Source: Stramonita haemastoma (lineage: Eukaryota > Mollusca > Gastropoda > Neogastropoda > Muricidae). Taken from it: DNA of 10,000 nucleotides. A program made the position numbers and the translations under genes. The DNA lies in contig CM060326.1 in the NCBI GenBank assembly GCA_030674155.1, forward strand, positions 18,055,145 to 18,065,144, in the 5' to 3' direction. The notes under the pieces are model-generated. The model was not told the origin of the DNA and did not search any database. It worked only from the letters and a program-made list of their open reading frames with translations. Below are positions 1 to 6,642 of the stretch, piece after piece. Position 1 is the first letter of the stretch, and each line of letters opens with the position of its first letter.

Positions 1-510
<510 letters not shown>

Positions 511-1085
511 ATGGAGAGAGACTCACAAAAAGAGTCAGAGAAGAAGCCAATTGATATAACCACCCCTCACCATACCTCCACCACCCCCCACAGCCCCTCT
601 TCATAAAACTTCATAGCCTACGGAAGGAAGAAGGAAAGGAAAGGAAAGGAGGAAAGAGAAGAAACAGCCCCTAAATGCAACATCAAAACCATTTCCTCCT
701 ATGTGTCTCTGCTCCCTATCTCAGCATCGCAGAAGAGGAATGATACCAGCAGTCTACTGTAAGGAATAAAACGCTATGGCTTGTACGCGCGGGAACCCCC
801 CTCCTCCTACCCAACACCAATGGCAGTTTGCCGAGAAATTAAACCACCAGCGATCAATTGAGCCACCCTAGCATGCAGACCAGCCACAGCCTAAAACGGC
901 TCAGGATTTAACCGTGGGTGGGGGTGGGTGGGGGTGGTGGGGGTGGGTAGAACATCAAAGAAAATCTGCTTTCACATCAAGCCATCCATAGCACCATCCA
1001 GACCTCGGACGTTGGCCTCAAGGGTTTCACAGTCTTAATCAAGTTTTTTTTTTTTTGCCTGGTCGAAGCATCTCTCTATCTAGAG
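511..1085. other. Mostly unique non-coding DNA
   Basis: After the first microsatellite the sequence becomes mixed. It contains a GGAAA-type purine tract at about 621-658, an AATAAA hexamer at 765-770 with nothing to suggest a transcript end, and the G-rich tract listed separately. Poly-T of 12 lies near 1045-1056. On the minus strand around 830-870 there is a weak tRNA A-box-like string that could be an old SINE head, but it lacks a properly spaced B box. No coding region is evident. Confidence 0.6.
914..948 (+). other. G-quadruplex-forming motif
   Basis: The top strand has G runs at 916-918, 920-924, 926-928, 930-934, 939-943 and 945-947. Single T residues separate most of them, with one short GG-containing spacer at 935-938. 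Six runs of at least three G with loops of mostly one base is the pattern of very stable parallel G-quadruplexes. What is seen is the run pattern; folding and any role are inference. It could also simply be a GGGT/GGGGGT microsatellite. Confidence 0.85.
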
Positions 1086-1351
1086 GTCTCTCTCGTCTGT
1101 CTCTCTCTCTCTTCTCTCTCAGTCTGCCTTTCTGTGTTTGTCTGTTTCTCCTCTTTGTGTTGTTGTTTGTCTTTGTCCTTCTGTCTGAGTGAGTGAGTGA
1201 GTGAGTGAGTCTCTCTGTCTTTTGTCTGTCTGGTGTTTGTCTGTCTCTCTCAATCTCTCACTGTCTTTCTCTCAGTCTGCCTCTGTCTGTCTGTTTCTCC
1301 TCTCTGTACTCCTGTCTGTCTATGACTGAGTGAGTGAGTGACTGAGTACTA

Positions 1352-1415
<64 letters not shown>

Positions 1416-1490
1416 CTCTCCCTCTCCTCCCCCCTCTCTCCCTCCCCCCCTCCCTCCACCTCTCTCTACTCTCTAGCTCTCTCTTTTGCT
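1086..1490. repeat. CT/TCTG/GAGT-rich simple-repeat region with internal duplication
   Basis: Pyrimidine-rich simple sequence: TCTG and CT blocks, a GAGT run at 1187-1210 and a shorter one at 1326-1345, then a CT tract at about 1354-1430 grading into CTCC and CCCT sequence up to 1490. Two stretches align well at an offset of 153 bp: one beginning with CTCTCAGTCTGCCT at 1116 and one beginning with CTCTCAGTCTGCCTCT at 1269. Both run through a TGTTTCTCCTCT segment into a GAGT block. This shows a local tandem duplication of a mixed segment, beyond slippage of a single motif. The minus-strand open frame at 1258-1545 (Glu/Arg-rich) is spurious. Confidence 0.9.
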
Positions 1491-1855
1491 CAGATGCTCC
1501 CATAAACTCTTTAAGAACCTGCTTTGTGGAGAGGGAAGCAAACAAAACGAGTGTGTGTAGTACGTTGGGCAGAGGAGGTTTCTGTTACACTGTCTTGCAG
1601 AGCGTTCTGGCAGAGATAAAAAAACCCTACCCGTGGTAGCTGTAAGGAAGTTTATAGGCAAGAACCCATGATGAAGAAGAAGAAGACTTGATGGTCTAAG
1701 TCCATAAAGAAGCTTCATTACCAGTGCAAAACACCCTTTCTGCCTTGATTGAGTTGAACTAAGTGAGTCATGGTCTTTGAGTGAAAAAAAAAAAACCCAA
1801 ACAAAAACAGCAAAAAGACCACGACAATCCAGAATTCATGAATGCAAGAAGTATC
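1491..1855. other. Unique non-coding DNA
   Basis: No recognisable gene. It contains a short GAA run (about 1671-1687) and a poly-A of 12 (1784-1795), which could be remnants of retroposon tails, but I found no head or body sequence linked to either. The minus-strand open frames in this stretch have no recognisable motifs. Confidence 0.5.
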
Positions 1856-2379
1856 ATTCATTTTACTGCTCAAGTTGTTTAGGACCAGGATTGAGTTCCT
1901 GACCAAGCAATCATAAGAGTTTGTGTTTTCTCTCAGTAGGACTAACCTTGGGATATGGTTGTTATAAAACAGAATTTCACATACACGCACGCACGCGCGC
2001 GCGCGACACAACACACACACCACATACTGACAGAATGCTGCAGATTCATTTACTGCTCAAGTTGTTTAGGACCATGATTGAGTTCCTGACCAAGTAATCA
2101 TAGAGTTTGTGTTTTCTCAGTAGGACTAATCTTGGGATATGGTTGTTATAAAGCAGAATTTCACACACACACACACACACACACAACACATACACAACAC
2201 ACACACACACAACACAGCCACAGCAACACACACACACACACACTGACAGAATGCTGCAGATTCATTTTCTGCTCAAGTTGTTTAGGACCATGATTGAGTT
2301 CCTGACCAAGTAATCAGAGTTTGTGTTTTCTCAGTAGGAGTAATCTTGGGATATGGTTGTTATAAAACAGAATTTAACT

Positions 2380-2417
<38 letters not shown>

Positions 2418-2488
2418 ACACACACACAACACACACACACACACGCACACACACATACACACACCACACTGACAAAGCGCTGCAGATT
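1856..2488. repeat. Three-copy tandem repeat with embedded CA arrays
   Basis: Three adjacent units begin with ATTCATTT(T)(A/T)CTGCTCAAG at 1856, 2044 and 2260, with lengths of about 188, 216 and 229 bp. Each carries in order TTGTTTAGGACCA, GAGTTCCTGACCAAG, a TTTGTGTTTTCTC block, TTGGGATATGGTTGTTATAAA, CAGAATTT, then a CA-type array, then CTGACA followed by a GC(T/G)GCAGATT boundary. The ~120-bp non-microsatellite part is nearly identical between copies; almost all the length difference is in the CA array. In copy 1 the array is CACG/CG-rich (about 1982-2020), in copy 2 an interrupted CA array, and in copy 3 the longest CA run. No protein motif is seen on either strand. It is a minisatellite-scale segmental duplication of a unit that already held a microsatellite. 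Confidence 0.93.
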
Positions 2489-3264
2489 ATCTGAGCTGGA
2501 GCAAAATCTGGATCACAAAAACATTTTGTGGAGAGGGGTAAGTGTACTAGAGAAACGCACCCGATTCACGGTTTAATACGCCAAGGGCAATGTGTGCCTC
2601 CCCCTCCCCCATTTTATAGACTCCAAGTGTATGAGATCTCATAAACTACACATGCAATAACATCAATCTCTAAATCTTTACGTAGGAGCATTTTTGACTC
2701 TTTGAATATCAAACCTAAGGGCCTACTAGCATTGATTAAAAAAAAAACAACAATAACACACAAACATTTATCGCAACTTCACAAATGTTCTTTACGTCCC
2801 CAATAACCCCCCCCCCTCCCTCCTCCCTCAATAAAAACTGAGGAAATAAGTGGTAGATGAAAATAAGTGTAGGTAACTAGACAGAACTTCTTTATCGTAA
2901 TCAAAGTAATTCATTAGGCCAAAATAAAACACGCACAAAGAAACCTTTCACGTCATGCTATGTGAGGCAGTACAGAAATCGAATTAAGACTAATACACAG
3001 ACGTAAAGAAATGATATTGACACTTTCATATGATTTTTCAGTAACCCCACATACACATATTTCATCCAGAAATGGCTCTTACCCTTCTGCCAAACTGTCC
3101 GTAGGCCAAACTAGTCTTACACATGTCATCTTACCCAAACCTGTGACTTCACAATCCTGCAGACTGGAAACTTGACAGGCTTTGACAATGACTGTCACTA
3201 CCAGAGCAAACCCTGTTCCAGTCTGCGACTTTCCCCGTGTCTTTGTTCCAAACAGGAACAAGAA

Positions 3265-3285
3265 TGACGTCATATTCTGACGTCG
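3265..3285. promoter_or_regulatory. Candidate CRE pair (TGACGTCA and TGACGTCG)
   Basis: A full palindromic cAMP-response element, TGACGTCA, lies at 3265-3272, and a one-mismatch copy, TGACGTCG, at 3278-3285. They are five bases apart, so the start-to-start distance is 13 bp. CREB/ATF family bZIP factors bind this motif in animals. No TATA box, initiator or gene start is visible nearby, so a promoter role is only a possibility. An 8-bp palindrome occurs by chance every ~65 kb; the adjacent near copy makes the pair less likely to be random. Confidence 0.35.
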
Positions 3286-3393
3286 AATCTAGCTTCTGTC
3301 ATGAGACGATTCATTCTTCACAATGTTGTAAAAACGAAAAGATTGGGAGTTGATCTATTGTTTGAATTCATGAAGATTTAAGGGAACGTGGGT

Positions 3394-3412
3394 CCCCCCC
3401 CCCCCCCCCCCC
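3394..3412. repeat. Poly-C tract (19 bases)
   Basis: An uninterrupted run of 19 C flanked by GGT and TCCACG. Long C homopolymers are prone to sequencing and assembly length error, so the exact length is uncertain. The complement strand is a single G19 run able to join quadruplex structures. Confidence 0.95.
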
Positions 3413-3599
3413 TCCACGCATGCATGTGTAAGTGCTGTGCGTGTATGTACGCGATTTTTCTTGGGTTTTCTTTAATCTTAATTAGTGCAATAACAGTACA
3501 GTAAACTCTTTTTAGGGGTAGGAACGATTATAAGCCAGATTGATGCTTCACAGCGCTGAAAGTCATATGCTATGTATTTATTCACACACTTACCGGTTG

Positions 3600-3658
3600 T
3601 TGTGTGTGTGTGTGTGTGTGTAAGTGGTGTGTGTGTGTGCGCGCGCGCGCGCGCGTGC

Positions 3659-3696
<38 letters not shown>

Positions 3697-3699
3697 AGA

Positions 3700-3788
<89 letters not shown>

Positions 3789-3790
3789 TG
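3600..3790. repeat. Compound GT-GC-GA microsatellite
   Basis: GT repeats (3600-3620), a short break, GT then a CG-alternating core (about 3639-3655) and more GT up to 3680 form a long alternating purine-pyrimidine tract. It switches directly into GA repeats (3681-3788) with occasional GAA or GGA interruptions. The GT/GC part has the sequence rule for left-handed Z-DNA, and the GA part is a mirror-symmetric purine tract with triplex potential. The Cys/Val-rich and Arg/Glu-rich open frames here are spurious translations of the array. Confidence 0.97.
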
Positions 3791-3842
3791 TGTGTGGTGG
3801 AAGGAAGGTGGCAGGGTGGTTAGGATTTCTAACAGTTAGAGG

Positions 3843-4342
3843 AACAATATAGCCAAGTGGTTAAGACCGTTTGATTCAATCCATGGGTCCTTGAAATTGT
3901 GGGTTTGAATCTCGGCGGCATCTGGTGAATAAAGGTGTGGTGGAGGTGTGTGTGGTGTGTGTTGTGTGTGTTGTGTGTGTGGCGTTGTGTGGCGTGTGTG
4001 TGTGTATTGTGTGTGTGTGTGTTGTGTGTTGCGGCGTGTGAGCGCGCGTGTGTGTGTGGTGAGGGGGGAGGCGGTGTACAATCTCCCAGCGTAAGTGCAG
4101 ACCTGACAATGCCTTAATTTTCCTTCATGTATAAACACACCTGTAGAACATCAAAACACACACGTTAAAGCTCCTGAAACTCCTGTAAGCGTTGGTTGGG
4201 TACGGGAACATGAACATACCCAGATACGTCCCTGAAGTTGGAATGCGGCTACCGTCATGGGGAGCACCAAAACGGTAGTATACGCAAAATCTCACTATTG
4301 GTGAACCTTGGAGCTTCTTGCCACGGAACGAAAAAAAAAAAA
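3843..4342 (+). mobile_element. tRNA-derived SINE, split by a GT expansion
   Basis: A tRNA-like head starts near 3843. It has an A box (TAGCCAAGTGG at 3850-3860, followed by TTAAGA) and a B box (GGTTTGAATCT at 3902-3912), the internal RNA polymerase III promoter arrangement. The stems no longer pair well, so it is not a working tRNA. After the head, a GT-rich expansion of about 125 bp (3937-4063) interrupts the element. The body resumes near 4078 and runs through AGACCTGACAATGCC, ACACGTTAAAGCTCCTG and GAACATACCCAGATACG to a 12-base poly-A tail at 4331-4342. I recognise this body as resembling a common gastropod SINE; that is from memory and was not searched. Target-site duplications are not obvious. 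Confidence 0.7.
3937..4063. repeat. GT-rich microsatellite inside a SINE
   Basis: An imperfect GT array with TTG, GGC and GCG interruptions lies between the tRNA-like head and the body of the SINE at 3843-4342. Its interrupted structure suggests an older array than the pure GA and CA tracts elsewhere in the window. The three open frames crossing it, on both strands, are artefacts of the repeat. Confidence 0.9.
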
Positions 4343-4421
4343 CCAACTCCAACTCAAACACTTTTGATTGGGACTGCTTGAAATCAAAGTCTGAATCAGT
4401 GACTGATCCACGCCTGACAGC

Positions 4422-4690
4422 AAAGGTAAAAGGTAAAAAAAAGGTAGTGTCCATAACTTATTTGTCACAAGGGAGAGAGGCATCAGAAACCTCACCTTTT
4501 CTAGGGGCCAGCATATTGAGGGCGGCGCCTATCTCCTCTCTCTCGCTGTTTTACCTTCCCGCTCCTAAAGAGGCAGGTACCCACATTTACAGTGAGTGAA
4601 CTGGGGGACTGTACTGAAGCCAAGACGCGCACAAATGTCACCCACCATTGCAACCACGCTAGCGCCATGCTGCTTAACCGTAACTTGGTG
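4422..4690 (-). mobile_element. Probable SINE body, minus strand
   Basis: Read on the minus strand, this stretch goes from a head-like region near 4690-4640 through GGGTACCTGCCTCTTTAGG, a GGGAAGGTAAAAC block, GAGAGAGGAGATAGGCGCCG and CTGGCCCCTAGAAAAGGTG. It ends in a short-period tail built on ACCTTTT (4422-4445). I recognise this order from dispersed repeats in mollusc genomes, but nothing else in the window repeats it, so the call rests on memory and on the terminal short repeat. The head has only a weak B-box-like string. The plus-strand frame at 4318-4599 and the minus-strand frames overlapping here are not genes. Confidence 0.4.
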
Positions 4691-4693
4691 AAA

Positions 4694-4828
4694 AAGAGTG
4701 GACAGGCCTTGGGTGGAGCGATCTACTACGGAGGGCGGAGGACGGTGGGGAATGGAGGAAGCTGGTTGCAAAATCTTCAGTTGTGCCCCAGGTCCACGGG
4801 ACAACGGGCAGGTGAAGGTGAAGGTAGG
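4694..4828 (+). mobile_element. Non-LTR retrotransposon 3' end, 5'-truncated (copy 1)
   Basis: From 4696 the frame reads 39 codons to a TGA at 4813-4815. It begins EWTGLGWSDLLRRAED and continues EWRKLVAKSSVVPQ, the typical extreme C-terminus of LINE endonuclease/reverse transcriptase polyproteins (ORF2) that I know from invertebrates. The stretch aligns closely with the second copy at 6505-6640. It is followed by GGTGAAGGTGAAGGT (4811-4825), a short terminal repeat of the kind some LINE clades carry in place of poly-A. Nothing upstream of about 4694 belongs to the element, so the copy is severely 5'-truncated, as expected when reverse transcription starts at the 3' end and stops early. The clade is not assigned. 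Confidence 0.75.
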
Positions 4829-4874
4829 TTAGGGGAAAGCGAGTGCTCTGACCACTGAGCTATCCGGTCTCGCA
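4829..4874 (-). pseudogene. 5' half of a tRNA-like sequence (SINE head fragment)
   Basis: On the minus strand, starting near 4874, the sequence gives GAGACCGGATAGCTCAGTGG, then TCAGAGCACTC. The A box TAGCTCAGTGG corresponds to 4852-4862. A perfect 4-bp D stem, GCTC/GAGC, spans 4845-4860 with an 8-base loop. No anticodon arm, T arm or B box follows; the sequence stops where the GGTGAA tail of the LINE fragment starts. It is therefore a half tRNA or SINE head. The LINE may have inserted into it, or the pieces may be neighbours by chance. Confidence 0.55.
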
Positions 4875-4928
4875 ATCAGCTAGGTACCTATCAGCAGTAA
4901 TTGTCTACAGTCTACAGACCACAATAGG

Positions 4929-4965
4929 CTAACATCCTCCTGTCCCAGACACTACGCGTCTGCAA
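4929..4965 (+). repeat. Dispersed hairpin repeat, copy 1
   Basis: The string CTAACATCCTCCTGTCCCAG plus the following ACACTACGCGTCTGC matches 6194-6229 with few changes. It can form a CAGAC/GTCTG hairpin (stem 4946-4950 with 4958-4962). It probably belongs to a larger degraded retroposon that I cannot delimit. Confidence 0.6.
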
Positions 4966-5045
4966 CTTCACTCTTCTAATTGTGTTTTTTTTAGCCCTGT
5001 GTGTCAGTCTTAGCCTTGTTCTAGTCCTGGTCATCGTGGCAATGC

Positions 5046-5140
5046 AAAACTCCTTCGGATGAGACTACAAACCGAGATCCCGTGAGCGAACGCACGCAGA
5101 ACCTTGCAGAACATCTTGTTCGCACACGTTAAACCCCGTT
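5046..5140 (+). mobile_element. SINE body fragment, decayed
   Basis: CTCCTTCGGATGAGAC followed by TACAAACCGAGATCCCGTG (5050-5085) matches the body segment at 5436-5480 (TAGTCTTTCGGTAAGACGATAA, then ACGGAGGACCCGTG) and the segment at 6020-6055. A CGCACACGTTAAAC string at 5122-5135 resembles the CGCACGTAAA segment of the same body, although with extra sequence in between. No head and no tail are visible. This is the oldest-looking of the three related copies. Confidence 0.55.
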
Positions 5141-5310
5141 CCGCTTTTCGGAAGAGTAGGCCATTGTGTGCCGGTGGGAAAGATGACAAAATTTAAAAAC
5201 AGCATACACACGGGGACTGGATGTAAAAAAGCATACGGGTGCTCATTCCATTATCCTCGAAAAATAAATAGATGAATAATATAAATAGATAAATTGCATC
5301 AGCACTTTCG

Positions 5311-5728
5311 TAGATCGGTGGTCTAGAGGTAACGCCCTGTTCTAGAAAGCGAAAAATCCAGGTTGGAAGTGTGCGGTGGTTCCAATCCCGTTTGGGACCC
5401 AAAACTCCCTCCCCCATCCATTAGACCGTGAGTGGTCTGAGGCTAGTCTTTCGGTAAGACGATAAACGGAGGACCCGTGTGTTACACATCGTCACTTGAT
5501 CGCACGTAAAAGAACCCACGCAACAAGAGAATTGTCCTGGCAAAATTCTGTCAGAAAAAAGTCCACTCTCACAGGGAAACAAATACAGTTTGCAGACAGA
5601 AAAAAAAATATTAATGGGTAGGCCCTGCTCTTGTGGTCACGCGCTCTCATCGGGGAGAGCATGCCAAATTTCACGCAGGGAAATATGCGTGACTTAAAAA
5701 TGTGTAAAAAAAAAACAAAACAAAAAAG
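5311..5728 (+). mobile_element. Near full-length tRNA-derived SINE
   Basis: The tRNA-like head has an A box TGGTCTAGAGG (5319-5329) and a B box GGTTCCAATCC (5378-5388) that fits the RNA polymerase III consensus. The body continues with a CCCTCCCCCATCCATTAGACC block (5406-5427), a TTTCGGTAAGACGATAAAC block (5449-5468), CGCACGTAAAAGAACCCACG (5502-5521), then CTGGCAAAATTCTGTCAG (5537-5554). Near the 3' end is GCGCTCTCATCGGGGAGAGC (5642-5661), which forms a short hairpin, and an A-rich tail lies at 5706-5727. At about 415 bp it has the head, body and tail of a complete copy. The GCACGTAAAAGAACCCAC core is familiar from many molluscan SINE copies. No protein is encoded; mobilisation would depend on a LINE partner. 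Clear target-site duplications were not found. Confidence 0.8.
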
Positions 5729-5771
5729 CTTCCTTTCCCTGTTAACATGAAAGATGTCTGACCGCTGCAAG
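5729..5771 (+). repeat. Dispersed 43-bp repeat, copy 1
   Basis: CTTCCTTTCCCTGTTAACAT followed by GAAAGATGTCTGACCGCTGC closely matches 6718-6764, allowing small indels. It starts exactly after the A-rich tail of the SINE at 5311-5728, so it may be part of the target DNA or of another element. The family is not recognised. Confidence 0.6.
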
Positions 5772-5960
5772 ATCAAAAACTTAGACAACCCTTGGTTTGT
5801 CGATGATTTATTTCAGTACTGAGGTGAGTTAGTACTGCTTGTTTTGAGAAACTTACGCAGAACAACAATTGGTAAGTTTTATAAATCTGTTACCTTTACC
5901 TGTAATCACGCAAGCTATTTTTTTCAGTAGATTACTCTGCTCTCACTTAAAAAAAACATC
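5772..5960. other. Short unique stretch
   Basis: AT-rich sequence between the SINE and the next fragment. It has an AGTACT-flanked inverted arrangement around 5816-5848 and no coding signal. Confidence 0.4.
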
Positions 5961-6115
5961 GAGGCCAAACTCCCCCCGCCCCCATCCACTAAACCTTGAG
6001 TGGTGAAAATCAGCTAATCTTTTCAGAGGAGGCAATAAACTGAGATCTCGCGTACAACACGTATCCAGAGCACGTAAAAGAACCCACAGCAACAAGAGAG
6101 CTGTCCCTGGCCTAA
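5961..6115 (+). mobile_element. Headless SINE copy
   Basis: This aligns with the body of the SINE at 5311-5728. It has a CCCCCATCCACTAAACCTTG block (5981-5999), a degraded CTTTTCAGAGGAGGCAATAA block (6019-6038), GAGATCTCGCGT, and GCACGTAAAAGAACCCACAG then CAACAAGAGAGCTGTCCCTG (6070-6109). The tRNA-like head is missing and the 3' third after CCTGG does not match. It is therefore truncated at both ends relative to the fuller copy. Divergence spread along its length says the two copies are independent insertions, not a recent duplication. Confidence 0.72.
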
Positions 6116-6321
6116 ACTTTGAACAAGGTGACTGATCCGCCCTAATCGCCCAGCCTCCGCATCAATCGTGAACAATTATCTTCAGACTCACACTAGCATC
6201 CCTCCTATCCCAGACATTCCGTGTCTGCTGGGCACCTCCCTCACTGTGCTGATTTGGTTTGTTTGGTTTTCCTTTTTTTCAGTTTCTCCTGTCCTTTCCT
6301 TTTATTCTTTATGAAGAATAA
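6116..6321. repeat. Degraded repeat region with hairpin repeat copy 2
   Basis: Between the headless SINE and the LINE fragment is a mixed stretch. At 6194-6229 it repeats the hairpin segment found at 4929-4965. Here the stem is a perfect 6 bp, CAGACA/TGTCTG (6211-6216 and 6222-6227), with a 5-base loop. T-rich sequence follows at 6245-6310. No coding frame is credible. Confidence 0.5.
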
Positions 6322-6642
6322 CAAATAATAAAGAATGCCATCGGTCCATATGAAGAGCTCCCAATTTCAGTGAAAAAACGCAAAACGCTAAAGTGGCACG
6401 GGCACGTCACACGATCATCTGGACTGGCCAAGACAGTCTTACAGGGAACAGAAAGGGGAGGGAGAGAAGAGACAGATAGAGAGGAAACGATGGGAAGACA
6501 CATCAGAGAGTGGACAGGCCTTGGGTGGAGCGATCTGCTACGGAAGGAGGCGGAGGACCGTGAGGATGGAGGAAGCTGGTTGCAAGTTCTTCAGTAGTGC
6601 CCCACGGTCCACGGACAACAGGACAGTGAAGTGAAGGTGAGT
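6322..6642 (+). pseudogene. Non-LTR retrotransposon ORF2 C-terminus, frameshifted (copy 2)
   Basis: A longer remnant of the same LINE family as at 4694-4828. Frame 1 gives AIGPYEELPISVKKRK (6337-6384), then LKWHGHVTRSSGLAKTVLQG, a C-terminal stretch common to invertebrate endonuclease/reverse transcriptase polyproteins. Near 6450 the match shifts to frame 2 (GEKRQIERKRWED, up to about 6499). It then returns to frame 1 as HIREWTGLGWSDLLRKEAED (about 6499-6558), and near 6566 moves to frame 3 as WRKLVASSSVVP, with a stop at 6627-6629. At least three small indels therefore break the frame, and an in-frame TAA at 6319-6321 lies just upstream of the recognisable part. The reverse transcriptase and endonuclease domains are absent. 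A GTGAAGTGAAGGTGA tail (6626-6640) marks the 3' end. The element is dead and 5'-truncated. Confidence 0.8.

Larger units (their letters stand above)
2489..3599. other. Unique AT-rich non-coding DNA
   Basis: No gene is recognised across about 1.1 kb. Visible items are a consensus-like splice donor string at 2538-2543 without a linked exon, a C10 tract followed by CCC-TCC-TCCC (2807-2827) whose complement could form a G-quadruplex, CRE-like sites (3265-3285), a 7-bp inverted repeat TTGTTCC/GGAACAA with a 5-nt loop (3243-3261), and a C19 homopolymer (3394-3412). The 64-codon minus-strand frame at 3079-3273 shows no known domain and is likely chance. Confidence 0.55.

Noticed and set aside
790..875. 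Minus-strand tRNA or SINE head
   Set aside because: An A-box-like TGGCTCAATTG is followed only ~18 bp later by a poor B-box-like string; the spacing is too short and no body is seen.
2346..2576. Exon ending at a consensus splice donor (2538-2543)
   Set aside because: The frame is mostly Thr/His codons from the CA array, and a six-base donor match alone is expected by chance.
3604..3852. Plus-strand frames with Cys/Val then Arg/Glu repeats
   Set aside because: Direct read-through of the GT/GC/GA array; no unique coding sequence is attached.
3843..3920. Functional tRNA gene
   Set aside because: A and B boxes are present, but acceptor and T stems do not pair and SINE body sequence follows; it is a SINE head.
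4125..4599. Frames of 93-109 codons on both strands
   Set aside because: They lie across SINE body and poly-A sequence and have no recognisable domain.
5311..5395. Functional tRNA gene
   Set aside because: The head has good A and B boxes but no paired acceptor stem, and it runs straight into the SINE body and A-rich tail.
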